64,000 nt of DNA from Flavobacteriaceae bacterium (GTDB lineage: Bacteria > Bacteroidota > Bacteroidia > Flavobacteriales > Flavobacteriaceae): contig NVXD01000020.1 in the NCBI GenBank assembly GCA_002746415.1, positions 34,287 through 98,286 on the forward strand, in the 5' to 3' direction. Shown piece by piece: positions 63,908 to 64,000 of the stretch (position 1 is the first letter of the stretch; each line of letters opens with the position of its first letter). The notes beneath the pieces are model-generated. The model saw only the letters and a program-made list of their open reading frames with translations. It was not told the DNA's origin and made no database searches. Position numbers and translations under genes: made by a program.

Positions 63908-64000
63908 AAAACGGTTATAGTATACCACTAAAAACGGACTAAAGTGAGCCACCCAAAACGGATGAAAGTGAACCACCTAAAACGGGTGAAAGTGAACCAC
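63908..64000. repeat. 24-bp tandem repeats, possible terminal region of an IS21-like element
   Basis: Four units start with AAAACGG at 63908, 63931, 63955 and 63979; the last is cut by the window end. Units 2-4 are closely alike (AAAACGG followed by a stretch containing AAAGTGA and CCACC). Multiple short direct repeats near the ends are characteristic of IS21-family elements, where the transposase IstA binds. No transposase gene is inside the window, so this is inference. Confidence 0.45.

Larger units (their letters stand above)
62250..64000. mobile_element. Left end of a probable integrated element at tRNA-Pro
   Basis: The element begins after tRNA-Pro and continues past the window. It contains a tyrosine integrase, a terminator and tandem repeats that may be the end of an insertion sequence nested within it. 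The far boundary and a direct repeat of the tRNA 3' end lie outside the window, so the extent cannot be confirmed. Confidence 0.5.

Noticed and set aside
1..64000. CRISPR arrays, rRNA operon or prophage structural genes
   Set aside because: No spaced direct repeats with unique spacers, rRNA sequences, or phage structural genes were found. The only tandem repeats are the 24-bp units at the right edge, which have no spacers.

Overview
The window is a piece of an AT-rich, gene-dense chromosome from a marine-type member of the Bacteroidota, most likely family Flavobacteriaceae. This rests on several things. The protein families are flavobacterial (DUF3822, TMEM220-like, head-GIN/DUF4097, the DnaX without a zinc module, a KdnB-type dehydrogenase beside kdsB). 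Several promoters have the Bacteroidota form TTG-N17-20-TAnnTTTG. Shine-Dalgarno signals are mostly weak, the tRNAs carry no encoded CCA, and the integrase resembles the CTnDOT class. Nearly all of the window is core chromosome; only the last 1.7 kb looks acquired.

Layout. 0.1-6 kb: a GH31 alpha-glucosidase, an M48 lipoprotein protease, a UMF1-type MFS transporter and a dienelactone hydrolase. 6.1-9.1 kb (minus strand): an operon of ECF sigma factor, membrane anti-sigma-like protein and two secreted repeat proteins (DUF4097 and head-GIN). 9.3-15 kb: lon, cmk, a BON-LysM protein and rpsA. 15.2-22.7 kb: pyrR-pyrB, a small STAS-like protein, a DUF3291 protein, rnz, a small orphan, pdxH, a SixA-type phosphatase, ppk1 and, convergently, miaE. 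22.8-29.6 kb: a complete ebo operon (eboA-F) with a TMEM220-like membrane protein appended. 29.6-36.6 kb: dnaX, the RNase P RNA gene, a secreted orphan, rsmD, DUF3822, a pilin-like membrane protein and a RecD-like helicase. 36.7-40.9 kb: DUF4126, kdsB, a HAD hydrolase, kdnB-type dehydrogenase and an acyltransferase, a lipid A/Kdo-related block. 41-48.8 kb (minus): yebC, an NAD-dependent epimerase, gcvT, and the thrABC operon preceded by a candidate threonine leader peptide. 48.8-62 kb: nnrD/E, clpC, gyrA, a TPR protein, an NlpC/P60 protein, a thiolase and a 7TM-HD phosphohydrolase. 62-64 kb: tRNA-Ser(GCU), tRNA-Pro(UGG), then a tyrosine integrase and 24-bp tandem repeats that look like the end of an insertion sequence.

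How the genes work together. The thr genes form one operon for aspartate to threonine. pyrR and pyrB belong to pyrimidine synthesis. kdsB and the KdnB-like enzyme point to an 8-modified Kdo in the lipopolysaccharide core. The ebo genes form the conserved cluster linked in cyanobacteria to export or processing of a secondary-metabolite precursor; its biochemistry is unsolved. The sigma/anti-sigma operon probably controls its own two envelope repeat proteins.

The most notable observations are a 32-residue Thr/Ile-bearing leader ORF with a strong promoter and a hairpin over its stop codon upstream of thrA, the ebo operon with its TMEM220 tail, an NlpC/P60 protein whose catalytic cysteine is a serine, a DUF3822/pilin-like gene pair, and the start of an integrated element at tRNA-Pro.
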